Notes: generated by a model not told the origin, from the sequence alone. A stretch of 7,855 nucleotides of DNA from an uncultured Ruminococcus sp. (GCA_937880065.1 CALFMA010000092.1:1-7855), one strand, 5' to 3'. Counted from the first letter of the stretch, positions 1-6,244 are shown. Made by a program: numbers and translations.

Positions 1-1044
1 TGTGAATGTAAGAATATCTTTGTATTCGTCAAATGATGCTCCATCCCAATTTGGTTTTGAAACATCAACACTAAAGCTGTATGTTTCGCCTGCCTTGAAT
101 GCAGCAGGGTCAAGGTATGTAGTTGCACCGTTCCATGACTCGGTTCTGCCTGTAACAGCAAGAGTACCATTGCTTGCCTTTACAGAAGCCGCACCTCTGC
201 CTGACCAATCACCGACACCGCTTTCAAAGGTATCGTTGTAGTAGTAACCATTTTCATCGGGTTCTACAGGCTCTGTGGGGATTTCAACTTTTCCCTCGTC
301 GCCGTCGCCCTCACCGTATGTAACAAGATTTGAATTAACCTTAGCTGAGCCGTTGGACTGATAACCCTCAACATTGAGAGCAACCTCATACATAACGCCG
401 CTCATATCCATTCCTGCTTTTTCCCATGCATCAAAGTGCTTGGAAATACTGATTCTTCCTGCAATATGAGTTTCAGCATTATTTCTTGCAGGATTATCCT
501 GACGAACACTCCAATACTGGTAGAAAGTTTCTGTACCGTGAATTGAAGGCTGGTTTATTCTCTCTGTTCTGTAAATATCGTATGTATTGCCGTTAGCCTC
601 AACAGTTCCGAGAGGATTATTTGCTCCGGGCGGACGCCATGAACCCCATGCGTCAACGATATAATACTCAACAGTAGGATGAGTTCCCTTGCCGTTTTCA
701 GTCCAGCCGTAAACGCACATATAGGAGTTGCCCTTGGGGAAATAATCTACATCGTAGTCGAGGTAGATGCCGTCATACTGGTCATAAGTTTTTGTACTTC
801 CCAATTTCTGACCTGTGCGGAAAAGACAGTTTTCGATACCGCTCCAGCTGCATGAGAAAGAGCCATTATCGCCCACGTCCATACTGACTGAGCCTTTGCC
901 GTCCTGATTCCACAGTTCCCAGTCATAACCGTCTTTTTTGCCTGTTTCCTGATAAGCGCTTGCAGTAAAAGTTGCAGGAATAAGTGCCGCACTAACAATT
1001 GCACTTAAAAATCCGCAGGCAGTTTTTCTGAATAATTTGTTCAT
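1..1044 (-). CDS. Secreted GH11 endo-1,4-beta-xylanase with CBM22 module (partial, C-terminus outside window)
   Basis: The reading frame is open from an ATG at 1042-1044 to the left edge: 348 codons with no stop, so the 3' end is missing. Residues 1-30 form a Sec signal peptide (basic MNKLFRK start, hydrophobic core, probable cleavage after TASA). Residues about 38-243 are a complete GH11 jelly-roll, which hydrolyses internal beta-1,4 bonds of xylan. The nucleophile is Glu126 in PTVEYYIVD, and the acid/base is Glu226 in NVEGYQSNGSA. An acidic, proline-containing linker (about 244-266) leads into a CBM22-type module starting near 267 (YYYNDTFESG, GDWSGRG, then TGRTESWNGA with Trp304), which the edge truncates. 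GH11-CBM22 enzymes of ruminococci often continue into a second catalytic domain and a dockerin, but none of that is visible here. The Shine-Dalgarno is weak and G-rich (GTGGGG, 1051-1056), six bases before the ATG. The family assignment is near certain. Confidence 0.95.
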   Translation of the reverse strand, partial: MNKLFRKTACGFLSAIVSAALIPATFTASAYQETGKKDGYDWELWNQDGKGSVSMDVGDNGSFSCSWSGIENCLFRTGQKLGSTKTYDQYDGIYLDYDVDYFPKGNSYMCVYGWTENGKGTHPTVEYYIVDAWGSWRPPGANNPLGTVEANGNTYDIYRTERINQPSIHGTETFYQYWSVRQDNPARNNAETHIAGRISISKHFDAWEKAGMDMSGVMYEVALNVEGYQSNGSAKVNSNLVTYGEGDGDEGKVEIPTEPVEPDENGYYYNDTFESGVGDWSGRGAASVKASNGTLAVTGRTESWNGATTYLDPAAFKAGETYSFSVDVSKPNWDGASFDEYKDILTFT

Positions 1045-1158
1045 GTAAAACCCCACTTTCTTTAGACGGGAATCTCAAAATGAATATTTAATATTTTTTA
1101 CTTTGCATTTGAGGATTCCGTTAAACAATTTAAGATTTTATAATCACCTTTGTCCCCC

Positions 1159-1207
1159 TAAAGAATAACAGCAAGAAGAAGGAATTGACTCCTGCTGTTA
1201 TTCTTTA
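1159..1207 (-). promoter_or_regulatory. Perfect 15-bp inverted repeat in the leader of the xylanase gene
   Basis: The arms 1159-1173 and 1193-1207 (TAAAGAATAACAGCA and its exact reverse complement) flank a 19-base loop. Inside the loop, 1181-1183 and 1190-1192 (GGA/TCC) could pair further. The repeat lies 115 bases upstream of the xylanase ATG and 112 bases past the cyclase stop. On the minus strand it is followed by GGGGGACAAAGG rather than a T-run, so it does not look like a standard intrinsic terminator for the cyclase gene. It may be an mRNA-stabilising or processing hairpin in the xylanase leader, or a protein-binding site. The repeat itself is certain; its role is not known. Confidence 0.6.
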
Positions 1208-1232
1208 ATTATATTTTATTAATTTTTTATGA

Positions 1233-1238
1233 ATTATA
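1233..1238 (-). promoter_or_regulatory. Possible -10 element for the xylanase gene
   Basis: A consensus TATAAT lies on the minus strand here. At 17-base spacing the -35 position (1256-1261) reads CGGAAA, a poor match, so any promoter would be weak or would need an activator. Transcription would start near 1226, placing the 1159-1207 inverted repeat about 20 bases into the RNA. The region is AT-rich, so a chance TATAAT is quite possible. Confidence 0.3.
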
Positions 1239-1319
1239 CAAGTCGATTATTGCTATTTCCGGTATATATTCACCATTTATTGTGATATACTTGTTTTTTT
1301 ATAACAAAAACTATTGAAA

Positions 1320-2972
1320 TCAGTTGATAAAATCTGAATTTTTCTTTATTTCAACTTTATGATTGTACATAGCTTTATCGCTTCGTGTTATGAGGGCTTT
1401 TATATCGGGACCGTCAAGGTCAATTTGCGGGTCATAGTTAGCAATTCCCACAGCTGCGGAGAATGGATAACCCTTGTAATCGAGGGATTCTCTTGCGAAT
1501 TCCACATTAACCGCATCGAGTAAATTTGAAGATGAGAAGCACATAAATTCATCGCCGCCGATACGATAAACCGTACCTTTTTTGCCATAAACTCTCAGAA
1601 GAACAGATGCACAGCGGATAATAGCCTTATCGCCGCAGTCGTGACCGTAGTTGTCGTTGATATATTTAAGGAAATTGACATCGCACGCCATAACATAGAG
1701 ATGTTTGCATTTTTCGGGATTTTTTTCAAGTTCCTCGATATATTTTTCATAGGTATTACGATTGTTTGCCCCTGTCATAGCGTCAATTGCAGAAGCGAGA
1801 ATTGCCTTTTTAGTTTCGTATTGTTTTTTGATAAACCATTTCAGAAGAAGAATATTAACAGCTATAACAGCAAATGCTATAGCACACATAATAATTGTGT
1901 TTTGTCTGCGGGATTTCAATGCTGCGCTGCTGTCGGCAATTTTAACATTGTCCACATAAAAGGCGATATTTTCCGTCAAAAGACCTTGGTCCTCATCTGT
2001 AGAGATGTAAAAGTATATATCGGTAGCGTTATGGGGGAGAATGTAATCTCCTGAAATTTTAGACCAGGTACCGTTTTCGAGCCGCTTGCTTTTTATAGTA
2101 ACGTAGGTTTCTTCGCCGTCGAGGTTGTACTGAAGTCTTATTGAGAAGAAATGGTCGTCGTCACAATGTTTGTCAATATACATAACGTAAGCCGAATAGG
2201 TATAATTTATACCTGGGCTGACTTTAGTAATTCTGACCATGGGAGCATTCCAGATTTCTTTTTTATTAGAAACATACAATGATTTACTTCCTGAGTATTT
2301 GAAATCCTCGCTAAGTTCCAGAGAGATTTCACCTCTTGGAATCCAGCCGTCTAAACTTGATTCAAAGTTGAATTCAAGGGATTCTTCGTTTTCTTCATAG
2401 ACAATTTCCTGAGAAGTTTTATAGCCGTAAATTGAAACGTCATCAATATAGAACTCATCAGTTCCTTCTATTGTTTCTGTATAAAAAATAATATCCGTTG
2501 CATTTTCGGGTATAGTTGCGGTAGCTTCGATGAATTCCCATTTCTTATTAGTTACTGTAGCAGTTGTCATATTGACATATGTTTCCGTACCTGCATCATC
2601 AACATATTTAAGAGTAATGGAAATTTCGATTTCGGGTGCTGTATCACTTATGGCATAGAGTCTGAAAAGGTATTCGTGACCGCCTTTTATAATATCGGTA
2701 ATATTGAGAGCGGGCCCGCTCCAGGCCATTTCTCTTGTATGGGATTTAAGAGAAGAAAAACCGCCGTATGCTTTTTCGTTGCTGATAGAAATCTGCGACT
2801 TGTTGCCAAAAGACGACCAGCCCTCAAATTCTCCCGATTCAAAACCCGTATCAATGAGGGCGTTGTAATTCTCATTGGAGGATTTATTAGCAAAGGCATA
2901 AACGGGGGCGGAAATAAGCATAAAAACTGAAATAATAAATACAGAAATTAAAAAGTTGAATGTTTTTTTCAC
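1320..2972 (-). CDS. Membrane diguanylate cyclase with two extracellular CBM22/CBM4_9-like modules
   Basis: This 550-residue protein is predicted to make cyclic di-GMP from two GTP. Residues 1-26 are a signal peptide (cleavage near APVYA). Two jelly-roll carbohydrate-binding-like modules follow, at about 36-183 (FESGEFEGW to FYIDDVSIY) and 200-346 (FNFESSLDGW, YSGSKSLYVS, FYVDNVKI). Each has a tryptophan (Trp84, Trp241) at the place where CBM22 modules carry a W(N/S)(G/A) motif. One transmembrane helix spans about 358-379. A short basic linker with no HAMP or PAS domain leads to a GGDEF domain from about 395: DAMTGANNRN, DVNFLKYINDNYGHDCGD with metal ligand Asp431, and intact RIGGDEF at 470-476. 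The inhibitory RxxD site upstream is GKKG, so product inhibition by the usual I-site is unlikely. Start: a GTG at 2970-2972, six bases after AAGGAGGG. It lies between the xylanase and lyase genes on the same strand, with its own promoter. Ligand specificity is inferred; the cyclase domain is clear. Confidence 0.93.
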   Translation of the reverse strand: MKKTFNFLISVFIISVFMLISAPVYAFANKSSNENYNALIDTGFESGEFEGWSSFGNKSQISISNEKAYGGFSSLKSHTREMAWSGPALNITDIIKGGHEYLFRLYAISDTAPEIEISITLKYVDDAGTETYVNMTTATVTNKKWEFIEATATIPENATDIIFYTETIEGTDEFYIDDVSIYGYKTSQEIVYEENEESLEFNFESSLDGWIPRGEISLELSEDFKYSGSKSLYVSNKKEIWNAPMVRITKVSPGINYTYSAYVMYIDKHCDDDHFFSIRLQYNLDGEETYVTIKSKRLENGTWSKISGDYILPHNATDIYFYISTDEDQGLLTENIAFYVDNVKIADSSAALKSRRQNTIIMCAIAFAVIAVNILLLKWFIKKQYETKKAILASAIDAMTGANNRNTYEKYIEELEKNPEKCKHLYVMACDVNFLKYINDNYGHDCGDKAIIRCASVLLRVYGKKGTVYRIGGDEFMCFSSSNLLDAVNVEFARESLDYKGYPFSAAVGIANYDPQIDLDGPDIKALITRSDKAMYNHKVEIKKNSDFIN

Positions 2973-2978
2973 TTAAAT

Positions 2979-2986
2979 CCCTCCTT
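2979..2986 (-). promoter_or_regulatory. Ribosome binding site deciding the GTG start of the cyclase gene
   Basis: AAGGAGGG on the minus strand is a near-perfect Shine-Dalgarno, six bases upstream of GTG 2970-2972. It fixes that GTG as the start, and the residues that follow form a normal signal peptide. Confidence 0.9.
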
Positions 2987-3017
2987 ATAGAGTATCTTTT
3001 GGTAGTGTGAAAATTGA

Positions 3018-3047
3018 ATAGAAATAGTTAGCCTATGTTATTTCTAT
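3018..3047 (-). promoter_or_regulatory. Inverted repeat at the transcription start of the cyclase gene (candidate operator or 5' hairpin)
   Basis: Nine-base perfect arms, 3018-3026 and 3039-3047 (ATAGAAATA/TATTTCTAT), flank a 12-base spacer. The predicted start of transcription is near 3047, so the repeat covers about +1 to +30. That is the position of a repressor operator, or of a hairpin at the extreme 5' end of the mRNA. The AT-rich arms make a stable RNA hairpin only moderately likely. Confidence 0.45.
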
Positions 3048-3053
3048 AAATAT

Positions 3054-3082
3054 ATTATATCAGAAAAATGCACAAATTTCAA
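3054..3082 (-). promoter_or_regulatory. Sigma-A-type promoter of the diguanylate cyclase gene
   Basis: On the minus strand the -35 is TTGAAA (3077-3082, five of six bases), the spacer is 17 bases, and the -10 is TATAAT (3054-3059) preceded by TGA, an extended -10. The start would be near 3047, giving a leader of about 75 bases before the GTG. It shows that the cyclase gene can be transcribed independently of the upstream lyase gene. Confidence 0.8.
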
Positions 3083-3094
3083 TTAACATTTTAC

Positions 3095-3113
3095 AACAAT
3101 TATCATTATTGTT
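3095..3113. promoter_or_regulatory. Small inverted repeat upstream of the cyclase promoter
   Basis: AACAAT (3095-3100) and ATTGTT (3108-3113) are separated by seven bases. The centre is about 57 bases upstream of the predicted start, a common distance for an activator site. With six-base AT-rich arms in AT-rich DNA this could be chance. Confidence 0.25.
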
Positions 3114-3267
3114 TTTGTATATATTATACATAAGGTACAAGTATCTGTAACAAATCATAATAAATGCAGTTTAAATATAAAATAATATTCCATATAGTAT
3201 AATTAGCTATCGCCGAATTTTGCTATTATATTACAATCAATTAACAAATAAATCTGAACTTATACAG

Positions 3268-3305
3268 CAAAAATCCCGATTACAGAATTTTTGTAATCGG
3301 GATTT
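3268..3305 (-). terminator. Rho-independent terminator of the rhamnogalacturonan lyase gene
   Basis: A perfect 14-base-pair stem (3271-3284 with 3292-3305, AAATCCCGATTACA and its complement) closes a seven-base loop. On the minus strand it is followed directly by T residues (ATTTTTGC). It lies about 20 bases after the lyase stop codon, so it should separate the lyase transcript from the cyclase gene. Confidence 0.9.
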
Positions 3306-3323
3306 GGGATAGTATGGAAGTAT

Positions 3324-6032
3324 TCAATTATTTTGGGGGAGTGATGAAATAATTCCTGCATCAAGTTTCTGAATTGCTATAGCATCAGATGTTGTAATTC
3401 CATCGCCTACATTATATACATCGGCATTTTTCTTGCCCTCTGCTGTTATTGTGTATTTATCGGGATTTGAGAGGTACTGGAAAATAGCTGCTGCATCGGC
3501 AATTGTAACCTTGCCGTCACAGTTTGCGTCACCGTAACGAACGTTTGTCTGAGGTGGCTGTGTGGGTGTTGTTGGCTGAGTTGTAGTGCTGGGTTTTGTA
3601 GGATTAGTTGTGGGCTGTGTAGGCTGAGTTGTAGGTTGTGTTGCAGGCTGCTCATTAGCTGCTGCTGCGAATACTGTGTAGTTTACAACATTTCCTGTCA
3701 TGTTGTTGTTTCCGAGAACAACCTTTTCGCCCTGATTGATAGTTTTCTTATATACTGAGAATACTACGTCATTGCTTGTTTCAGCTGTCATATCAGTTTT
3801 TGTCCAGCTGCCGAGCCAAGAGGGAACATTGTTTTCAGTTTCAACTCTTGCATCAAGGAATACATAAACATCTGTCTTTGCACCTGCTGTGAATTCAGCG
3901 AGGTCGCCTGTTGCATTCTTTGAATCGCAGGCTGTAAGGAGTGATTCTGCACCATTGAGCTGTGCGGGGAACTTTGTATAAGTGTAATCTCTGTCACCGA
4001 ATACAAGACCGCCCTGTGAAGCTGTAACTATCTTCCAATCTGCTGCGTTGTCAGTATCCTTAACACTCATATTAGTGATGTATTTACCCTGCTGAACAGG
4101 AGGATTTGTAGGTGGCTGTGTAGTGGGCTGAGTTGCAGGCTCTGTATCAGGAGGAGTTGTTGGATTCTGTGAGGGAGGAGTTGTTGCACCCTTAATTGTA
4201 ACAGCCGGTCTTTCGGGAAGCTTTTCGTCAGAACCGAGGTAGAAGCTTGGATGTGCAGGCTGATTGTAGCAGTTCTGCTCACCGGCTGCCTGACAACGAT
4301 ACTGAGGATCGTGCATAAGAGTTGTAAGACGAGTATTTGTTGTATACTTTGTATTGTAAACTCTGAGGTACTTGCTGTCAGAAGTTCTTACAACAAGTTC
4401 TTCACGCCAGTCGCCCATGATATCTGCTGCAAGACCCGGGTTGTTCTTTGAACCGTTGTTAGCAGCACATCCGTCAGCTGTAAGAAGTCTGTTAAGCTTG
4501 CCGCCGTCTGTAAAATCGTCAATCTTTGTACCGTCGAGGATTTCACGCTCAAGGTCGCCGTCCCAGTAAATCATGAAGTTCTGAGCAGGCTTAGTTGTAG
4601 AAATAGTCTTACCTGTGCCGTCGAAAATATCGTTGCCTGTAGCACCCCAGAATTCAGCACCGGGATTCTTTGAATAGATATTACCGCAGCAAGCACGTCC
4701 TGTATCCTTTGTATGGTTCTTGTGGAAGATATTCTTACCTGTCTTAGCGTCTATGAGAGATACGCCCCAAGGCTTTTCTTCGTGACACATCCAAAGCTCA
4801 AGTCCCTCTCTGTTGGGGAGGAAATCACCGAGGTGCATAGCGTCACCGTGTCCCTGTCCGTTACACCAGAGAAGCTTTCCGTTGTCGTCGATACAAGTTG
4901 AACCGAGTACGAGTTCCTGTTTGCCGTCGTTGTCAACATCGGCAGGCATACAGTTGTGGTTACCATTGTGGTAGCCCTTCTTAGCGTCGTTGCCTGAGTC
5001 GTACTTCCAACGCTCAACAAGCTTTTTGTCAACAACATCATATGCAACAACTGTCATACGTGTGTAGTAACCTCTGTTTGAAACAGCTGAGGGCTTCTGA
5101 CCGTCAAGATATACAACAGCACCATTGAAACGGTCAACACGGTTACCGTAGTTATCGCCCCAATCGCTTACCTTGCCTCTGGGGAATGCGTATTCAACTG
5201 TATCAAGTGCCTTACCTGTAGCACCTTCGAAAAGTGTGTAGTATTCGGGACCGCTGAGGACATAACCTGAACCGTTGCGGTAGTTCTTGGAACCGTCACC
5301 GATAACCTTACCTGTACCGTCCTTAGTACCGTCAGCTGTCTTACAAGTCATTTCAGCCTTACCGTCGCAGTCGAAGTCAGCAACGAGGAACTGAGTGTAG
5401 TGAGCACCTGCACGGATATTTCTTCCGAGGTCAATTCTCCAGAGCTGCTTTCCTGAAAGTGTGTAGCAGTCGATGTAAACATTGCCTGTGTCGCCATCCT
5501 GTGAGTTATCCTTCTGGTTTGAGGGATCCCATTTTACGAAAATTTCGTATGTACCGTCACCGTCAACGTCACCAACGGAGCAGTCATTTGCACTGTATGT
5601 GCAGCCTGAACCCTTAGGAATGTTGAGGGGGATGTCGAAGTAATCTTTATTTGAAACAAGACTGCAATTCTCGGAGCTTACTACCTTACCGCCTGCAATA
5701 TAGTCAACTCTGTACTTTGAACTGCTGCTGCCGCCCTTGTCGAGATAGCAGGTAGCCTGTCCTGTTTTACTTGTATAAATAAGCTCGTTTCCACGGTAAA
5801 GCTTGTATTCAGCATCATCAGCGTCATTAGCAAGGAATCTCCAGCTTACGAGCATACCGTTGCCTGTGTTAATTGCAGAAATTCCTCTGTTAAGGTATTC
5901 CACAACATTTTTTCCTGTTCCGTATTTAGCTGCGGCAGACATTGTCTGTGAAGCGGCAGGAACTACAAGACTTGTTGCAGCTGTCAGAACTGACATAGCC
6001 GCTGCGGCTGTACGCTTAAATTTGTTGTTCAT
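3324..6032 (-). CDS. Secreted rhamnogalacturonan endolyase, family PL11, with dockerin (cellulosomal)
   Basis: This 902-residue enzyme is predicted to cleave the rhamnogalacturonan I backbone of pectin by beta-elimination. A signal peptide covers about 1-35 (basic MNNKFKR, Ala-rich core). The PL11 beta-propeller covers about 42-612. Its hallmarks are EYLNRGISAINTGNGMLVSW near 45-64, calcium-type loops GDVDGDG (154), ADFDCDG (218) and ADVDNDG (364), and DIMGDWREELVVRT (537-550). A Pro/Thr linker (about 616-648) leads to an accessory beta-domain (650-793, with PSWLGSW) of a kind I associate with pectin lyases but cannot name. A second Thr/Pro/Gln linker (794-828) leads to a C-terminal dockerin (832-897). 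Its first calcium loop is canonical (Asp835, Asn837, Asp839, Asp846). The second looks one residue longer (Asp871, Asn874, Asp877, Asp883). Start: ATG 6030-6032 has GGGAGGT eight bases upstream. The frame stays open to an ATG at 6158, but that start has no ribosome site and would bury the signal peptide. Confidence 0.94.
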   Translation of the reverse strand: MNNKFKRTAAAAMSVLTAATSLVVPAASQTMSAAAKYGTGKNVVEYLNRGISAINTGNGMLVSWRFLANDADDAEYKLYRGNELIYTSKTGQATCYLDKGGSSSSKYRVDYIAGGKVVSSENCSLVSNKDYFDIPLNIPKGSGCTYSANDCSVGDVDGDGTYEIFVKWDPSNQKDNSQDGDTGNVYIDCYTLSGKQLWRIDLGRNIRAGAHYTQFLVADFDCDGKAEMTCKTADGTKDGTGKVIGDGSKNYRNGSGYVLSGPEYYTLFEGATGKALDTVEYAFPRGKVSDWGDNYGNRVDRFNGAVVYLDGQKPSAVSNRGYYTRMTVVAYDVVDKKLVERWKYDSGNDAKKGYHNGNHNCMPADVDNDGKQELVLGSTCIDDNGKLLWCNGQGHGDAMHLGDFLPNREGLELWMCHEEKPWGVSLIDAKTGKNIFHKNHTKDTGRACCGNIYSKNPGAEFWGATGNDIFDGTGKTISTTKPAQNFMIYWDGDLEREILDGTKIDDFTDGGKLNRLLTADGCAANNGSKNNPGLAADIMGDWREELVVRTSDSKYLRVYNTKYTTNTRLTTLMHDPQYRCQAAGEQNCYNQPAHPSFYLGSDEKLPERPAVTIKGATTPPSQNPTTPPDTEPATQPTTQPPTNPPVQQGKYITNMSVKDTDNAADWKIVTASQGGLVFGDRDYTYTKFPAQLNGAESLLTACDSKNATGDLAEFTAGAKTDVYVFLDARVETENNVPSWLGSWTKTDMTAETSNDVVFSVYKKTINQGEKVVLGNNNMTGNVVNYTVFAAAANEQPATQPTTQPTQPTTNPTKPSTTTQPTTPTQPPQTNVRYGDANCDGKVTIADAAAIFQYLSNPDKYTITAEGKKNADVYNVGDGITTSDAIAIQKLDAGIISSLPQNN
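3547..3653 (-). repeat. Low-complexity Thr/Pro/Gln linker before the dockerin
   Basis: The DNA here encodes residues 794-828 of the lyase, an irregular run of TQPT, TTNPT and TQPP units that reads as GTTG/GGCTG-rich repeats on the plus strand. It is a flexible, probably extended, spacer holding the dockerin away from the catalytic part. Confidence 0.8.
4089..4187 (-). repeat. Low-complexity Pro/Thr linker after the PL11 domain
   Basis: This encodes residues about 616-648 of the lyase (TTPPSQNPTTPP, then TQPTTQPPTNPP). Its composition matches the second linker, so the two probably arose by the same kind of repeat expansion. Confidence 0.75.
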
Positions 6033-6040
6033 AAAAAATG

Positions 6041-6047
6041 ACCTCCC
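6041..6047 (-). promoter_or_regulatory. Ribosome binding site that sets the lyase start
   Basis: GGGAGGT on the minus strand lies eight bases before ATG 6030-6032. No comparable site precedes the in-frame ATG at 6156-6158. Confidence 0.88.
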
Positions 6048-6065
6048 AAAATAATTTTTCCACCT

Positions 6066-6116
6066 AAAATACATAAAGCGGATTATATATGCAGTTAATA
6101 TCCCCTTATGTATTTT
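6066..6116 (-). promoter_or_regulatory. Inverted repeat in the lyase leader
   Basis: The arms 6066-6076 and 6106-6116 (AAAATACATAA/TTATGTATTTT, 11 perfect pairs) enclose 29 bases, in which GGAT (6080-6083) and ATCC (6100-6103) can pair further. The element lies about 50-100 bases into the predicted lyase transcript and ends some 20 bases before the Shine-Dalgarno. It could be an RNA stem-loop in the leader, or a DNA site for the divergent AraC regulator or a repressor. Confidence 0.5.
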
Positions 6117-6171
6117 TGATAAAGGTTGATTGATATAATTCCTTAACGATTTCTTCATATTTTCTATCTAT

Positions 6172-6200
6172 ATTATAACCTGTTTATATGAAAAAAACAA
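6172..6200 (-). promoter_or_regulatory. Promoter of the rhamnogalacturonan lyase gene
   Basis: On the minus strand a consensus TATAAT (6172-6177) has TTGTTT (6195-6200) 17 bases upstream. The -35 is weak, which suits activation by an AraC-type protein. The start would be near 6165, giving a leader of about 130 bases. Confidence 0.65.
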
Positions 6201-6230
6201 TGATATTTTTGTATCTTTTTATGATGAATT

Positions 6231-6244
6231 TGATTATCTTATCA
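6231..6244. promoter_or_regulatory. Candidate operator between the divergent promoters
   Basis: TGATTATCTTATCA is an imperfect palindrome (TGAT...ATCA ends) that abuts the -35 of the regulator gene and lies about 30 bases upstream of the lyase -35. One protein bound here could repress the regulator gene and activate the lyase gene. The assignment rests on position and weak symmetry only. Confidence 0.3.

Noticed and set aside
2..241. Plus-strand open frame at the left edge
   Set aside because: It is antisense to the xylanase CBM22 module, whose minus-strand frame is clearly coding.
1159..1207. Intrinsic terminator of the cyclase gene
   Set aside because: The stem is long, but on the minus strand it is followed by GGGGGAC and not by T residues, and it lies 112 bases past the stop.
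1045..1319. Cyclic di-GMP riboswitch in the xylanase leader
   Set aside because: The neighbouring cyclase made this attractive, but the conserved GEMM core (GGGCAAACC and GACGCAAAGC-like segments) is absent and I see no class II pattern.
1641..2054. 137-codon open frame on the plus strand
   Set aside because: It lies wholly antisense to the cyclase gene, has no ribosome binding site, and its cysteine- and phenylalanine-rich product resembles no family.
3547..4187. Repetitive GTTG/GGCTG stretches as CRISPR or tandem-repeat DNA
   Set aside because: They are irregular and are explained fully by the Thr/Pro/Gln linkers of the lyase.
6033..6158. ATG at 6156-6158 as the start of the lyase
   Set aside because: No Shine-Dalgarno precedes it, it would start almost at the 5' end of the RNA, and it would put 42 residues before a clear signal peptide.
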